This document shows positions 1-6,462 of a DNA stretch of 10,575 nt, one piece after another. The notes under the pieces are model-generated. The model was not told the DNA's origin. It saw only the letters and a program-made list of their open reading frames with translations, and did no database searches. The stretch is from an uncultured Atopobiaceae bacterium. GTDB taxonomy: Bacteria > Actinomycetota > Coriobacteriia > Coriobacteriales > Atopobiaceae. Both the position numbers and the translations under genes were made by a program. The DNA lies in assembly GCA_947581665.1 (NCBI GenBank), contig CANPVI010000038.1:1-10575 (forward strand), read 5' to 3'. The number at the start of each line of letters is the position of its first letter. The stretch's first letter is position 1.

Positions 1-182
1 GGGGCGTTTATCATGCTTTTTTCAAAATATCGCAACTTTACGCGGGGATTTTCTGAAACGGCCAGTTATTCCCACTCTGTAACGGTTGGTTGGCTTGCTG
101 TTTCGTGTGGTGCTTTTGGTGCTTTTCCTGCCCCTGTTTTTCCTCTATTTCCTGGGACGGGGGCGGGCTGCAAAAAATCTTG
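1..182. other. Intergenic region with no gene seen
   Basis: After the RHH stop the sequence is more AT-rich and carries no frame with a credible ribosome-binding site. The minus strand has an ATTTTTT run at about 173-179 just past the stop, but no convincing stem precedes it. GGTGCTTTT occurs twice in tandem at about 110-127. A minus-strand ATG at 14 runs off the edge without a good ribosome-binding site. Confidence 0.5.
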
Positions 183-401
183 TTACCCCTGCGTTACTCC
201 GCCGCCACTCTCCGGGGCGTCCTCGACCAACCCGAGCCGCCTCAAATGCTCGTTGATGGCTTCGTTGATGAAGTCCGACCTGGACACGAGGCCCCCGCGC
301 TCCTCCAGGTAGTCGTCGATGATGTCCAATGTGCCCGTCGAGATGTGTACCGTCGTCGGCACCCGCCGGGTCTTTCCTTTCATGGGCCGGCCGTATGGCA
401 T
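183..401 (-). CDS. Ribbon-helix-helix (CopG/Arc-type) DNA-binding protein
   Basis: This 72-residue protein has the RHH layout: a basic lead (MKGKTRR), a beta-strand VPTTVHIS at 14-21, helix A at about 22-36 (TGTLDIIDDYLEERG) and helix B at about 40-56 with SRSDFINEAINEHLRRL. Such proteins dimerise and read palindromic operators with the paired beta-strands. ATG 401 follows GGGAGG with 9-nt spacing, and the stop is at 185-183. It is the last gene of the operon driven from 3941-3913, so it may autoregulate that promoter through the palindrome there. No toxin partner is evident unless the neighbouring hydrolase is regulated as a pair. Confidence 0.85.
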   Translation of the reverse strand: MPYGRPMKGKTRRVPTTVHISTGTLDIIDDYLEERGGLVSRSDFINEAINEHLRRLGLVEDAPESGGGVTQG

Positions 402-404
402 GTT

Positions 405-1358
405 TTAATCCTCCCGCGCTTTGAGTGCTGCATCGACCAGGTGCCCGATCTGGACCCGGACGTCGGGGGCCAGGGCGTTGATCCACCTGGCCGGGATGGC
501 GCTGAAACCGTACCACGCGCCCGCCAGGCCGCCCGTGATGGCCGCGTTGGTGTCTGCATCGCCTCCCATGTTGGCGGCCGCCGAGACGGCCTCCTCGAAG
601 CTCTCCGACGCCGCCAGGCACCCCACGGCGATCCGCATACTGTCCACCACGTACCCGCCGGCGGCCGGGTCCGGGAGCTGCATCACGGCCCGGCCGTACT
701 CCGCCACGGCCTGGCAATGCTCCAGGAGAAATTCCCGGATGCTCCGCGTGTCCTGGGCGTCACTTTCCGATGCTGTTAATAAGTTTACCATGCGGGAATA
801 CAAAATGCAAGCCTCGGTTGACCGGGGGCCCGCGTGCGTCATGCGGGCGATCTTCATGGCGACGATCTCCGCGCGGTGGTGGCTCTGGTAAAACAGGCCG
901 GGGTACACGGTCCGCATGAGCGCCCCGTTGCCCTCCACGGGCTGCAGGGCCATGCGCTGCGTGCGCTCTGCGGCCGCCTGCCACTCCGCGGGGGAGGGGG
1001 CCTTGCCGCCTGCCTCGATGGCGTTGTGGATGCTGGACGCGCACGCGCTGCCGATGTCTTTGGGGCCGCTGTCGGCCCACTGGATGAAGCGGCGCCCGAC
1101 GGCCCGGACGGGATCGTCGGGGCTCTCCGCGATGCCCTCCGCCACGCAAAGGGTCATTTGGGTGTCGTCGGTGATTTCGCCGGGCCGGAGGCTCAACCAG
1201 CCGCCGCCGATCATGTCCACGACGAAACCGTGCCGGTCGTGGATGCCCTCCGGGCTCATGAATTCCAGGGGCCCGCCCAGGGCGTCCCCGACGGCCACGC
1301 CGTACAACGCGCCGGCGATGCGGTCCCATTGCTTGCTGATGGTCTTTTCCTTTTTCAT
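405..1358 (-). CDS. ADP-ribosylglycohydrolase (DraG/ARH family)
   Basis: This 317-residue enzyme should hydrolyse ADP-ribose from a modified protein, nucleic acid or small molecule. Family signatures are in order and intact: AGALYGVAVGDALGGPLEF at 15-33, TDDTQM at 63-68 (metal-binding T63, D64, D65), GNGALMRT at 143-150, THAGPRS at 174-180 and NMGGDADTNAAITGGLAG at 263-280 (D267, D269, T270 for the second part of the di-magnesium site). Length is normal and no catalytic residue is missing. The start at 1358 follows AAAGGAGAT. It is the largest gene of the accessory operon and lies three bases from the RHH gene. The substrate is unknown. Within a phage, reversal of host ADP-ribosylation defences or tuning of host proteins is plausible but inferred; DraG-type nitrogenase control is unlikely here. 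Confidence 0.93.
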   Translation of the reverse strand: MKKEKTISKQWDRIAGALYGVAVGDALGGPLEFMSPEGIHDRHGFVVDMIGGGWLSLRPGEITDDTQMTLCVAEGIAESPDDPVRAVGRRFIQWADSGPKDIGSACASSIHNAIEAGGKAPSPAEWQAAAERTQRMALQPVEGNGALMRTVYPGLFYQSHHRAEIVAMKIARMTHAGPRSTEACILYSRMVNLLTASESDAQDTRSIREFLLEHCQAVAEYGRAVMQLPDPAAGGYVVDSMRIAVGCLAASESFEEAVSAAANMGGDADTNAAITGGLAGAWYGFSAIPARWINALAPDVRVQIGHLVDAALKARED

Positions 1359-1362
1359 GGCT

Positions 1363-1527
1363 TTATCTCCTTTCGATCTTCACGGTGATGTCTTTGGGGT
1401 CGACACCCTTTTCGGCTGCCAGGAGCCGGATGGTGTCCTCCCGTTCGCCCTCGAACGTGCCCCGGATGGTGTAGGCCAGGAGCTCCTCCCAGCCCTGGTA
1501 ATAAAAAACGATGTACGGCTCTTTCAT
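1363..1527 (-). CDS. Very small hypothetical protein (54 aa)
   Basis: ATG 1527 follows AGGAGG, which overlaps the stop of the previous gene. The sequence (MKEPYIVFYYQGWEELLAYT, then REDTIRLLAAEKGVDPKDIT) looks like a compact alpha/beta fold. No family recognised. It ends five bases before the start of the ADP-ribosylglycohydrolase gene and carries that gene's ribosome-binding site. Confidence 0.65.
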   Translation of the reverse strand: MKEPYIVFYYQGWEELLAYTIRGTFEGEREDTIRLLAAEKGVDPKDITVKIERR

Positions 1528-1531
1528 GGCC

Positions 1532-1801
1532 TTATCCTCCTGCGATTTCCTCCAACGCCTCCACCATTTCGTCGATGTCGATGACGTCCATGTCACCGAT
1601 GACGTTTTCCATGGCGTCGATGTACTCCTGCATCTGCTGGCCCCGTTCGCCGCCCTGGATGGCCTCCGGCATGTTCTCCAGCGCCTCCTGCTCCTCCTGC
1701 GACACGTCCCGGAGTTGGTCCACGATCTCCTCCATGCTGTCCCGGATGCCCTCCAGCCGGACGACGATGGCCCGGACGGCCTTGCGCCTTGCTGCATTCA
1801 T
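1532..1801 (-). CDS. Acidic coiled-coil small protein (89 aa)
   Basis: ATG 1801 overlaps the previous stop (ATGA) and follows GGGAGGAGG. The product is almost wholly helical and very acidic (LEGIRDSMEEIVDQLRDVSQ, EEQEALENMPEAIQGGERGQ, then DIDEMVEALEEIAGG). I recall this 'LENMPE...GERG...M...I' architecture from small proteins on gut Clostridia mobile elements; its function is not established. It probably folds as an antiparallel helical hairpin and oligomerises. Confidence 0.7.
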   Translation of the reverse strand: MNAARRKAVRAIVVRLEGIRDSMEEIVDQLRDVSQEEQEALENMPEAIQGGERGQQMQEYIDAMENVIGDMDVIDIDEMVEALEEIAGG

Positions 1802-2043
1802 TCCGTTGCCTCCTCCCGCGGGGCCGCGTCCACGCGGTCCCGGATGGCCTCCAGCATCTTGTCGGCCCGCTCCCACCAGGCGGCATTCGCGGCCATTTTG
1901 GGGAATTTGGGCGCGCCGTCCGCGTCCCGCTCCTCCGACAACCGGCGGCAGGCGGCCGCCTCCTCTTGCCGGTAGCGGGTCGTCATGGTGAGAAACATAC
2001 TCAGGACGATGGCCTCCCCGTCGTCCAACTTCACGATCTTCAT
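1798..2043 (-). CDS. Small hypothetical protein (81 aa)
   Basis: ATG 2043 follows GAGGAGGG. It has a short beta-strand start (KIVKLDDGEAIVLSM) and then mainly charged helices (RYRQEEAAACRRLSEERDAD, then WWERADKMLEAIRDRVDAA). It ends with ATGA overlap into the next gene, so the two are probably co-translated. Function unknown. Confidence 0.65.
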   Translation of the reverse strand: MKIVKLDDGEAIVLSMFLTMTTRYRQEEAAACRRLSEERDADGAPKFPKMAANAAWWERADKMLEAIRDRVDAAPREEATE

Positions 2044-2055
2044 GGCGCCCTCCTC

Positions 2056-2253
2056 TCAATTCGCGGCCACGCCGACGTAGGTGCCGGGGCCGACCTCCAA
2101 CAGCTCCGCAACGCCGGGGAAACGCCGGACGTTCTCCTCCATGGTCTGCAGGTCCTGCGCGGTGACGTGCTCCAGGGCCTCCGCCCTGGTGATCTCGGTC
2201 TGGGTGTACGGCCGGCCGCCGGTGCCGGCGGCCGTTTCCTTGATGTACTTCAT
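2056..2253 (-). CDS. Small hypothetical protein (65 aa)
   Basis: ATG 2253 follows GAGGAGG. The product is acidic and helical in the middle (EITRAEALEHVTAQDLQTME) with a Gly/Val-rich C-terminus (GPGTYVGVAAN). No motif recognised. It is packed between two other small genes with gaps of about 10 bp. Confidence 0.65.
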   Translation of the reverse strand: MKYIKETAAGTGGRPYTQTEITRAEALEHVTAQDLQTMEENVRRFPGVAELLEVGPGTYVGVAAN

Positions 2254-2263
2254 GGTGCCCTCC

Positions 2264-2665
2264 TCATTTCTGGATCAATGACCGCAAAACACGGTTTTCG
2301 GCCTCCAACTCCTCGACGCGCTTTTTGAGCTTGACTTTGTCGCCGCTGCGGTCGAGGAGTTCATTCAACCGCCGGGCGATGTGACAATCTTCGTCGTTCT
2401 CCCCGTCGGGGGCGTACAGGAACAGCCCGCAGTTGTCCGGGTTCATGCCGATCCGCCGGGCCATGATGTCGATGACCGTGCGCGCCGCCTCGTACCGCCT
2501 GACGAAGATGTTGTTGCTCTTGTCCTTCATGCGGCACAACATGGCCAGGGCGGCCGGCGGGAGGTTGTCATACCGGGCGGGGTCCTTGGTGTCGATCTCG
2601 CCGGGATGCGGGGCGAAACGCCGCTCGATTTCGGCGCGTTCGTCGATTCTCTTGGTTTTCTCCAT
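2264..2665 (-). CDS. Hypothetical protein with C-terminal coiled coil (133 aa)
   Basis: ATG 2665 follows AAGGAGGG; the frame extends further upstream but across the previous gene. The N-terminus is charged (EKTKRIDERAEIERRF), the middle is helical with YDNLPPAALAMLCRMKD and RRYEAARTVIDIMARRI, and the last 35 residues (KVKLKKRVEELEAENRVLRS) form a leucine-rich coiled coil likely to dimerise. Unknown function; a regulatory or scaffold protein is possible. Confidence 0.7.
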   Translation of the reverse strand: MEKTKRIDERAEIERRFAPHPGEIDTKDPARYDNLPPAALAMLCRMKDKSNNIFVRRYEAARTVIDIMARRIGMNPDNCGLFLYAPDGENDEDCHIARRLNELLDRSGDKVKLKKRVEELEAENRVLRSLIQK

Positions 2666-2678
2666 GGTGTTTCCCTCC

Positions 2679-2882
2679 TTACGCGTTGGCGACGCCGGGC
2701 TCGGTCCACGTGAAGCGGACGATGCCGCGCTCCATGACGGTGACCTCGATGTCGGTTTCGTTGTCCGCCCATTCCGCGGTGACCTGGATGCCGCTGTCGG
2801 CGCTTTTGACCGTCCCGCTGCCGTAGGTGATGCAATCGTTGACGGCGTCGTTGATGATCTGCGCGAGCCTGCTGTTATACAT
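2679..2882 (-). CDS. Small hypothetical protein (67 aa)
   Basis: ATG 2882 lies after AAGGAGG and inside the end of the previous gene, so translation is probably coupled. The N-terminal helix (RLAQIINDAVNDCITYG) is followed by a beta-rich portion (GIQVTAEWADNETDIEVTVM, then GIVRFTWTEPG). No motif recognised. Confidence 0.65.
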   Translation of the reverse strand: MYNSRLAQIINDAVNDCITYGSGTVKSADSGIQVTAEWADNETDIEVTVMERGIVRFTWTEPGVANA

Positions 2883-3051
2883 GGCTGTGTACCTCCTTGT
2901 AAAATTCGATGCTGACGATCTCCTCGATGTCCTCCTCGGTGGCCCACTTCATGAAATCCTGCAGGGCCTCCTCCGGGGTGTTCCCGCGGCCGTTGCCGAC
3001 GTACATTTCGGCGCGGCCGCGGACGCGGTAGTTGATGGTGTACTCGCTCAT
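2875..3051 (-). CDS. Small hypothetical protein (58 aa)
   Basis: The start at ATG 3051 follows GAGGAGG with about 6-nt spacing; a longer frame to 3090 lacks such a site. The product has a beta-strand N-terminus (EYTINYRVRGRAEMYV) followed by an acidic helix (TPEEALQDFMKWATEEDIEE). It resembles small single-domain phage proteins, without a family call. It overlaps the next gene by 8 nt. Confidence 0.65.
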   Translation of the reverse strand: MSEYTINYRVRGRAEMYVGNGRGNTPEEALQDFMKWATEEDIEEIVSIEFYKEVHSHV

Positions 3052-3061
3052 GATGGCCTCC

Positions 3062-3637
3062 TCAGTCCATTTGGCAATAGTCGATTGCATCGTACCCCAT
3101 GCGGCGAAACGCTGCGGTCATGGCCTCCGCGTTACGGCTCCGGGCGTTGCCCTGGCCTCCGCTGTTGGGGATGAACACGTACATTTTCCCGCCGTACAAC
3201 TTCCACACGAAGCACCCGGTCCCGGCCTCTTTGGCCGCCTGCTTGACCAGGCTTTCCTTCCAACGGGGGAGGGCGACGGCCGCGGCGTCCATGTTGCACG
3301 TGCCGCCGTCCTCCGGGTCCGCGTCCTCCGCGGCCCTGCCGGCCTCCAACGCGGCCCGGATGTCGTCCCGGAGCTGCGCGTACTTGCCGGCCAACGGCGC
3401 CGGCGCCGGCTCCGGGGTGACAAACCGGCGGATGAAATCGGCATAGGCCAGGTGGGCGGCGTGGATGCCGTCGACGGCCTTGGTGGCGATCTCCACGCCG
3501 TCGGCGCGGAGGGCGACGATCTCAAACCGGCCGGCGGTCATTTCCGCGGCGTCGACGGTGATGTGGGCGCCGTGGCGGCCGGGGCCCTCATAGTGAAGGC
3601 CGGCGGTGTTCTGGTGCATGGTCTGGTATGCGTTCAT
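3062..3637 (-). CDS. Conserved-looking hypothetical protein (191 aa)
   Basis: ATG 3637 follows AAGGAGG; an in-frame Met at residue 7 is an alternative start. The N-terminal half (about 1-75) looks like a small beta-rich domain (GRHGAHITVDAAEMTAGRFE, then DGIHAAHLAYADFIRRF). A Pro/Ala linker follows, and the C-terminal half (about 105-191) reads GGTCNMDAAAVALPR, GCFVWKLYGGKMYVFIPNSG and RRMGYDAIDYCQMD. I recall similar C-terminal segments in proteins of gut Clostridia mobile elements but cannot name a domain or a function. Confidence 0.75.
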   Translation of the reverse strand: MNAYQTMHQNTAGLHYEGPGRHGAHITVDAAEMTAGRFEIVALRADGVEIATKAVDGIHAAHLAYADFIRRFVTPEPAPAPLAGKYAQLRDDIRAALEAGRAAEDADPEDGGTCNMDAAAVALPRWKESLVKQAAKEAGTGCFVWKLYGGKMYVFIPNSGGQGNARSRNAEAMTAAFRRMGYDAIDYCQMD

Positions 3638-3650
3638 GGTGTGCGCCTCC

Positions 3651-3875
3651 TTACGCTAACTGAAATTTGACGGTGTGCCCGGTGCCGGCCTTGCTGGCCC
3701 GGCCCCAGCGTTCGGCCTGATCCAGGACGTTGTCCTGATACCAATTCCCGCGGGTGACGAAGGCGCCCGCCTTGTCGAAGATCTGGATGATGCTGTCGTC
3801 GGTGATGTCGCCGCTCTTGATGAGGCTGGACAACTTGACGATCCGGCCGGTGTTGATGTGCGTGTATCCCTTCAT
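3651..3875 (-). CDS. Hypothetical protein, first gene of the accessory operon
   Basis: This 74-residue protein begins at ATG 3875 after AAAGGAGGAG, about 30 nt from the predicted transcription start. It is a mixed alpha/beta, soluble sequence (KGYTHINTGRIVKLSSLIKS, then IIQIFDKAGAFVTRGNWYQD) with no membrane segment or motif I can name. The C-terminal half is basic (RWGRASKAGTGHTVKF). Function unknown. Confidence 0.7.
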   Translation of the reverse strand: MKGYTHINTGRIVKLSSLIKSGDITDDSIIQIFDKAGAFVTRGNWYQDNVLDQAERWGRASKAGTGHTVKFQLA

Positions 3876-3912
3876 GGTGCTCTCCTCCTTTTGGGTCCCT
3901 GTCTATGCTCTA

Positions 3913-3941
3913 ATTATAAACCGATGCGGTTTATAAGTCAA
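3913..3941 (-). promoter_or_regulatory. Near-consensus sigma-A promoter for the accessory operon
   Basis: On the minus strand TTGACT (3941-3936) and TATAAT (3918-3913) are separated by exactly 17 bp. Transcription should start near 3906, leaving a leader of about 30 nt with AAAGGAGG before ATG 3875. It is the only strong promoter seen in the window. It lies just after the lysis terminator, so the genes to its left form an independently transcribed operon that could be expressed in the lysogen. Confidence 0.85.
3914..3936. promoter_or_regulatory. Palindromic operator inside the promoter spacer
   Basis: TTATAAACCG and CGGTTTATAA form a perfect 10-bp inverted repeat with a 3-nt centre. It fills the 17-bp spacer and overlaps five bases of the -10 box and one of the -35 box. 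A dimeric regulator bound here would exclude RNA polymerase. The repressor is not known; the ribbon-helix-helix protein at the end of this operon is a candidate by position only. Confidence 0.7.
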
Positions 3942-3943
3942 GC

Positions 3944-3985
3944 AAAAAATATTGGGCCGGGGAAAAAATTTTTCCTCCCCGGCCC
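3944..3985 (-). terminator. Rho-independent terminator of the lysis operon
   Basis: A perfect 10-bp GC-rich stem (GGGCCGGGGA with TCCCCGGCCC, arms 3976-3985 and 3954-3963) closes a 12-nt loop of A, T and C. On the minus strand it is followed by AATATTTTTT, a U-tract ending at 3944. It stops leftward transcription from the lysis genes before the next promoter, whose -35 box begins three bases further on. The plus strand has TTTTT at 3991-3995, so it may also work in reverse. Confidence 0.85.
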
Positions 3986-4138
3986 GGTGGTTTTTAAGGC
4001 TTGCCGGCGGGCGGCGCTCCCTGCCTGCTCTCCGGCTCCAGCGCGGCGCCCTGGGCGCGGTTTCGGGCCGGGGCGGGTTCTTATACCTCCCCCGGTCCCC
4101 GGCCCTCTGTGGCCCTCTGGGCGCGTTCTGCGCGGTCC
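3986..4138. other. Non-coding GC-rich spacer before the terminator
   Basis: These 153 bases separate the last lysis gene from the terminator. No start codon with a ribosome-binding site opens a frame I can support. On the minus strand it holds GAGGGCC twice in close succession and a purine-rich GGGGGAGG stretch with no start after it. Nothing else is recognisable. Confidence 0.5.
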
Positions 4139-4504
4139 TTACATGGTCGCGGTGGGGGAGGGCTGCGGCGCGTCGCCGCTGCCGTCCTCCGGGGTCTTTC
4201 GCGCCGCGGGCGTCTGCACGGTTACGACGGGCGCGTCCTGGGCGATGCTTTCGAGCTTTGCGGCGATCTGGGCGGTGACGGCCTCCTCGATCTCCTTTTT
4301 GTCGGCCTCGCTGGTGCCCTCGGTGGTGGGCTGCTTGTTGGACTGCGTGCCGAAATAAAAACTGATGACGACGGTGTAAATCATGATGAAGTTCTGCTCC
4401 AACTTCCCCATGATGCACAGGGCGGCGAAAACGATGGTGAGGCTCAATGTGACGATGGATTTGACCGTCAGAAGCCGCTCTGCGATTTTGTCCTTGGTGC
4501 TCAT
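4139..4504 (-). CDS. Holin-like small membrane protein
   Basis: This 121-residue protein starts at ATG 4504 after AAAGGAGGAG. Two closely spaced hydrophobic segments (about 13-32, TVKSIVTLSLTIVFAALCIM, and 39-52, FIMIYTVVISFYFG) are followed by a soluble tail with an acidic helix (EADKKEIEEAVTAQIAAKLES) and a Pro/Thr/Ala-rich end. The 'TVKSIVTL ... FYFGTQS' layout is one I recall from Clostridia phage lysis cassettes, although the family is not formally named. It directly follows the endolysin and is the last gene before the terminator, so a holin or holin-modulator role is reasonable. Confidence 0.75.
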   Translation of the reverse strand: MSTKDKIAERLLTVKSIVTLSLTIVFAALCIMGKLEQNFIMIYTVVISFYFGTQSNKQPTTEGTSEADKKEIEEAVTAQIAAKLESIAQDAPVVTVQTPAARKTPEDGSGDAPQPSPTATM

Positions 4505-4525
4505 GCTGATCTCCTCCTTTTGGCG

Positions 4526-5524
4526 TTACGCCTTTTTCAAATATTCGGACGATACGTAGCCGACGTCGCTGCCGGCCTTGACATACAGCCATTTCACGCC
4601 GCCCGCGACGTTGAAATAACCGTAATTTCGGACGGTGGTGCCGTAGGGCAGGGCCCGGATGACGCCGTATTTGTTGGCGTCGGCTCCATACCGGAGATTT
4701 AACCCGCTCTTTGCGGTGACGGTGTACGCCCCGGCCAGGCTGTCGTCCCGGTTCATGGCGGCCTGCAGCTTGTTCACGATGCCGCCGGTGCTGGGCGTGG
4801 CCGGAGCCGGAGCCGTGGTGCTGCTGCCGGCGCCGGGGATGCGGATGGTCTGCCCGACGTGGATGATGTTGACGTTGGTGATGCCGTTGTACTTTGCCAG
4901 GGCCTGGACGGTGGTGCCGTACTTTGCCGCGATCTTGGAGAGGGTGTCCCCCTTGACGACGGTGTAGACGGTGTCGCCCGCCGGCTGCGCGGGGGTGTCC
5001 GGGGTGTCCTGGATTTTCGGCGCGATGGCGGCATAATCGGGGCAGATAAATCCCCGGATGTACCTGGCATTCACCCGGAGGTTGCGCTGGCCCACCACGC
5101 CGCCGGACATGTTGCCCTCGGTGACGACAAAGGGGTCGCCGGCCTTTGTCACGATGCCGATGTGGTCGCCGGCCCCCTTGTTATCGCCGACGCCGCTGTC
5201 GTCCCAATCGTACACGACGGCGTCGCCGACTTTGGGGACGTAGGCGTCGTTCTCCACCCAGATCCCCTTGTTTTGGGCGATGGTGATGAATTTGCCGACG
5301 CCGCATTCCGTCCCGGTGTAGTCCGCGATGCCGGCCTTGATCCAGGCCGCGCTGGTGGTGGCGGCGCAGTGGGCGTCGCTGACCTTCATTTTGTACCCGC
5401 GGGCCAGGGGTTTGTGGTTGTTGTAAATCTCCAAAATCTCCAGGTGCTTTGCGCTGCCCCTGGTGGCACCGACCCAGCCGGTCATGATGTCGGCGACGCG
5501 CTGCCGGAGTTTCTGCTCGGTCAT
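4526..5524 (-). CDS. Phage endolysin: CHAP/NlpC-like amidase or endopeptidase, LysM, SH3
   Basis: This 332-residue enzyme cuts host peptidoglycan at the end of infection. The N-terminal cysteine peptidase-like domain (about 1-165) has AHCAATTSAAW with likely nucleophile C53, GDHIGIV with likely H121, and TEGN at 135-138 as a candidate third polar residue. A LysM domain (about 186-230: YTVVKGDTLSKIAAKYGTT ... GQTIRIP) should bind glycan. A C-terminal SH3-like domain (about 267-330: LNLRYGADANKYGVI ... GYVSSEYL) should bind the cell wall. The start at 5524 is fixed by AAAGGAGG 8 nt upstream; a longer frame to 5635 overlaps the previous gene. There is no signal peptide, as expected for holin-dependent release. 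Membrane protein genes flank it on both sides. Whether it is an amidase or an endopeptidase cannot be told from sequence. Confidence 0.93.
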   Translation of the reverse strand: MTEQKLRQRVADIMTGWVGATRGSAKHLEILEIYNNHKPLARGYKMKVSDAHCAATTSAAWIKAGIADYTGTECGVGKFITIAQNKGIWVENDAYVPKVGDAVVYDWDDSGVGDNKGAGDHIGIVTKAGDPFVVTEGNMSGGVVGQRNLRVNARYIRGFICPDYAAIAPKIQDTPDTPAQPAGDTVYTVVKGDTLSKIAAKYGTTVQALAKYNGITNVNIIHVGQTIRIPGAGSSTTAPAPATPSTGGIVNKLQAAMNRDDSLAGAYTVTAKSGLNLRYGADANKYGVIRALPYGTTVRNYGYFNVAGGVKWLYVKAGSDVGYVSSEYLKKA

Positions 5525-5556
5525 GATGTTGGCCTCCTTTGCGAGTGTGGGGGAAA

Positions 5557-5937
5557 TCACCCGGCAGGTCCGGGCGGTTCCGGGCCGTTGCTCCCGGTCC
5601 TGTCTCTGGTGCTTTCCTTGACGTTCTTGATCCACCCCATGACACCGTTTTCAACTCCGCACACGCCGAAAACGCACGCCGTCAAAGTCGACGGCTCCGC
5701 GCCGGTGTGCCAAAAAACGGCCATGTCTGCGATGGTGTAAACGATGAGGACGACGGCCTCGAAAACGAGCACCTTGTCCATGACGCCCATTTTTTTCGGC
5801 CCCTGCCCTGTCTGAAGCTGGGCTTTCAACTCCCGGACGCGCCGGCGGAGCCGCCGCGCTACTGCACAACATGCGGCATACCCGGCGGCCGCGCCGATGA
5901 TCCACGCCGGGAGGGCCACGAATGCGATGTTTCCCAT
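5557..5937 (-). CDS. Multi-pass small membrane protein, holin-like candidate
   Basis: This 126-residue protein starts at ATG 5937 just after AAGGGGGG. It has about three hydrophobic segments: residues 3-27 (IAFVALPAWIIGAAAGYAAC), about 53-74 (MDKVLVFEAVVLIVYTIADM) and about 80-101. A basic loop (RRLRRRVRELKAQ) separates the first two. The C-terminus is hydrophilic and rich in Gly and Pro. Size, topology and position directly before the endolysin fit a holin or antiholin, which forms pores to release the endolysin. No sequence family is recognised, and the holin-like gene downstream of the endolysin is an alternative. Confidence 0.7.
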   Translation of the reverse strand: MGNIAFVALPAWIIGAAAGYAACCAVARRLRRRVRELKAQLQTGQGPKKMGVMDKVLVFEAVVLIVYTIADMAVFWHTGAEPSTLTACVFGVCGVENGVMGWIKNVKESTRDRTGSNGPEPPGPAG

Positions 5938-5946
5938 GTGCCCCCC

Positions 5947-6282
5947 TTACCCGTCCATTTGGTTTTCCACGAGGATTTCCCGGTCGAGCTCCTTTAACCG
6001 GCGTTCGACGTCCTGGTATTCCTCCCAGGCGTCCTCTAAATCGCCGTTGTGCTGGCCGGTGACGATGGCCTTGTGAATGTGAAAAAAAAGGCGGCCGGTG
6101 GCGTGCTCCATTTCGTCCTCCAACGTCAGACGCCGCTGCCGCTGCGCCTTGCGGTTGGCGGTCTCTTTGTCCCTGCTTTCCAGCCGCTTATCAATAAACC
6201 GGCGGATATACAAAAACGCCAGCCCGACGATGCCGGAGCCGCCGAAAACCGCCCCCAGGACGGCCGCGATGATGGTCTGCAT
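5947..6282 (-). CDS. Small membrane-anchored protein of the lysis region
   Basis: This 111-residue protein starts at ATG 6282 after GAGG with 9-nt spacing. One N-terminal membrane segment (about 3-26, IIAAVLGAVFGGSGIVGLAF) is followed by a strongly charged helical domain (about 29-108: RRFIDKRLESRDKE, DVERRLKELDREIL). The topology resembles holin-associated or spanin-like accessory proteins, but I see no family signature. It sits upstream of another membrane protein and the endolysin. A lysis or membrane role is inferred from position only. Confidence 0.7.
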   Translation of the reverse strand: MQTIIAAVLGAVFGGSGIVGLAFLYIRRFIDKRLESRDKETANRKAQRQRRLTLEDEMEHATGRLFFHIHKAIVTGQHNGDLEDAWEEYQDVERRLKELDREILVENQMDG

Positions 6283-6283
6283 G

Positions 6284-6379
6284 TTAATAGTCCTCGCTCC
6301 CCTCCATGGCCGCCGCCAGACGTTCCAACCGGTGCATCCCGACCAACCTGGCGACAAGCCATTCCATGATTTTTTTCAC
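6284..6379 (-). CDS. Very small helical protein (31 aa), unknown
   Basis: The chosen GTG start at 6379 lies 8 nt after AAGGGGG and gives a 31-residue peptide with a hydrophobic and basic N-terminal helix (KKIMEWLVARLVGMHRLERL) and an acidic end (EGSEDY). The next gene's ATG follows its TAA by one base, with that gene's ribosome-binding site inside this reading frame, as expected for a packed phage operon. I do not recognise a family. Longer in-frame starts run into the upstream hairpin and lack ribosome-binding sites. It may not be translated. Confidence 0.45.
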   Translation of the reverse strand: MKKIMEWLVARLVGMHRLERLAAAMEGSEDY

Positions 6380-6427
6380 GCGCTCCACCCCCTTCGGCCT
6401 GTGGCCCCGTTTTTCGCTGGTGGATGG

Positions 6428-6453
6428 CCGGGGCGGGCTGATGCCCGCCCCGG
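6428..6453. other. Strong perfect hairpin (11-bp stem, 4-nt loop)
   Basis: CCGGGGCGGGC and GCCCGCCCCGG flank a TGAT loop, ten bases past the stop of the CD1375-like gene. No U-run follows on either strand, so it is not a canonical Rho-independent terminator. It could attenuate transcription, mark an mRNA processing site or stabilise the tail-gene mRNA ahead of the lysis genes. Confidence 0.6.
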
Positions 6454-6462
6454 TCTCGGGGC

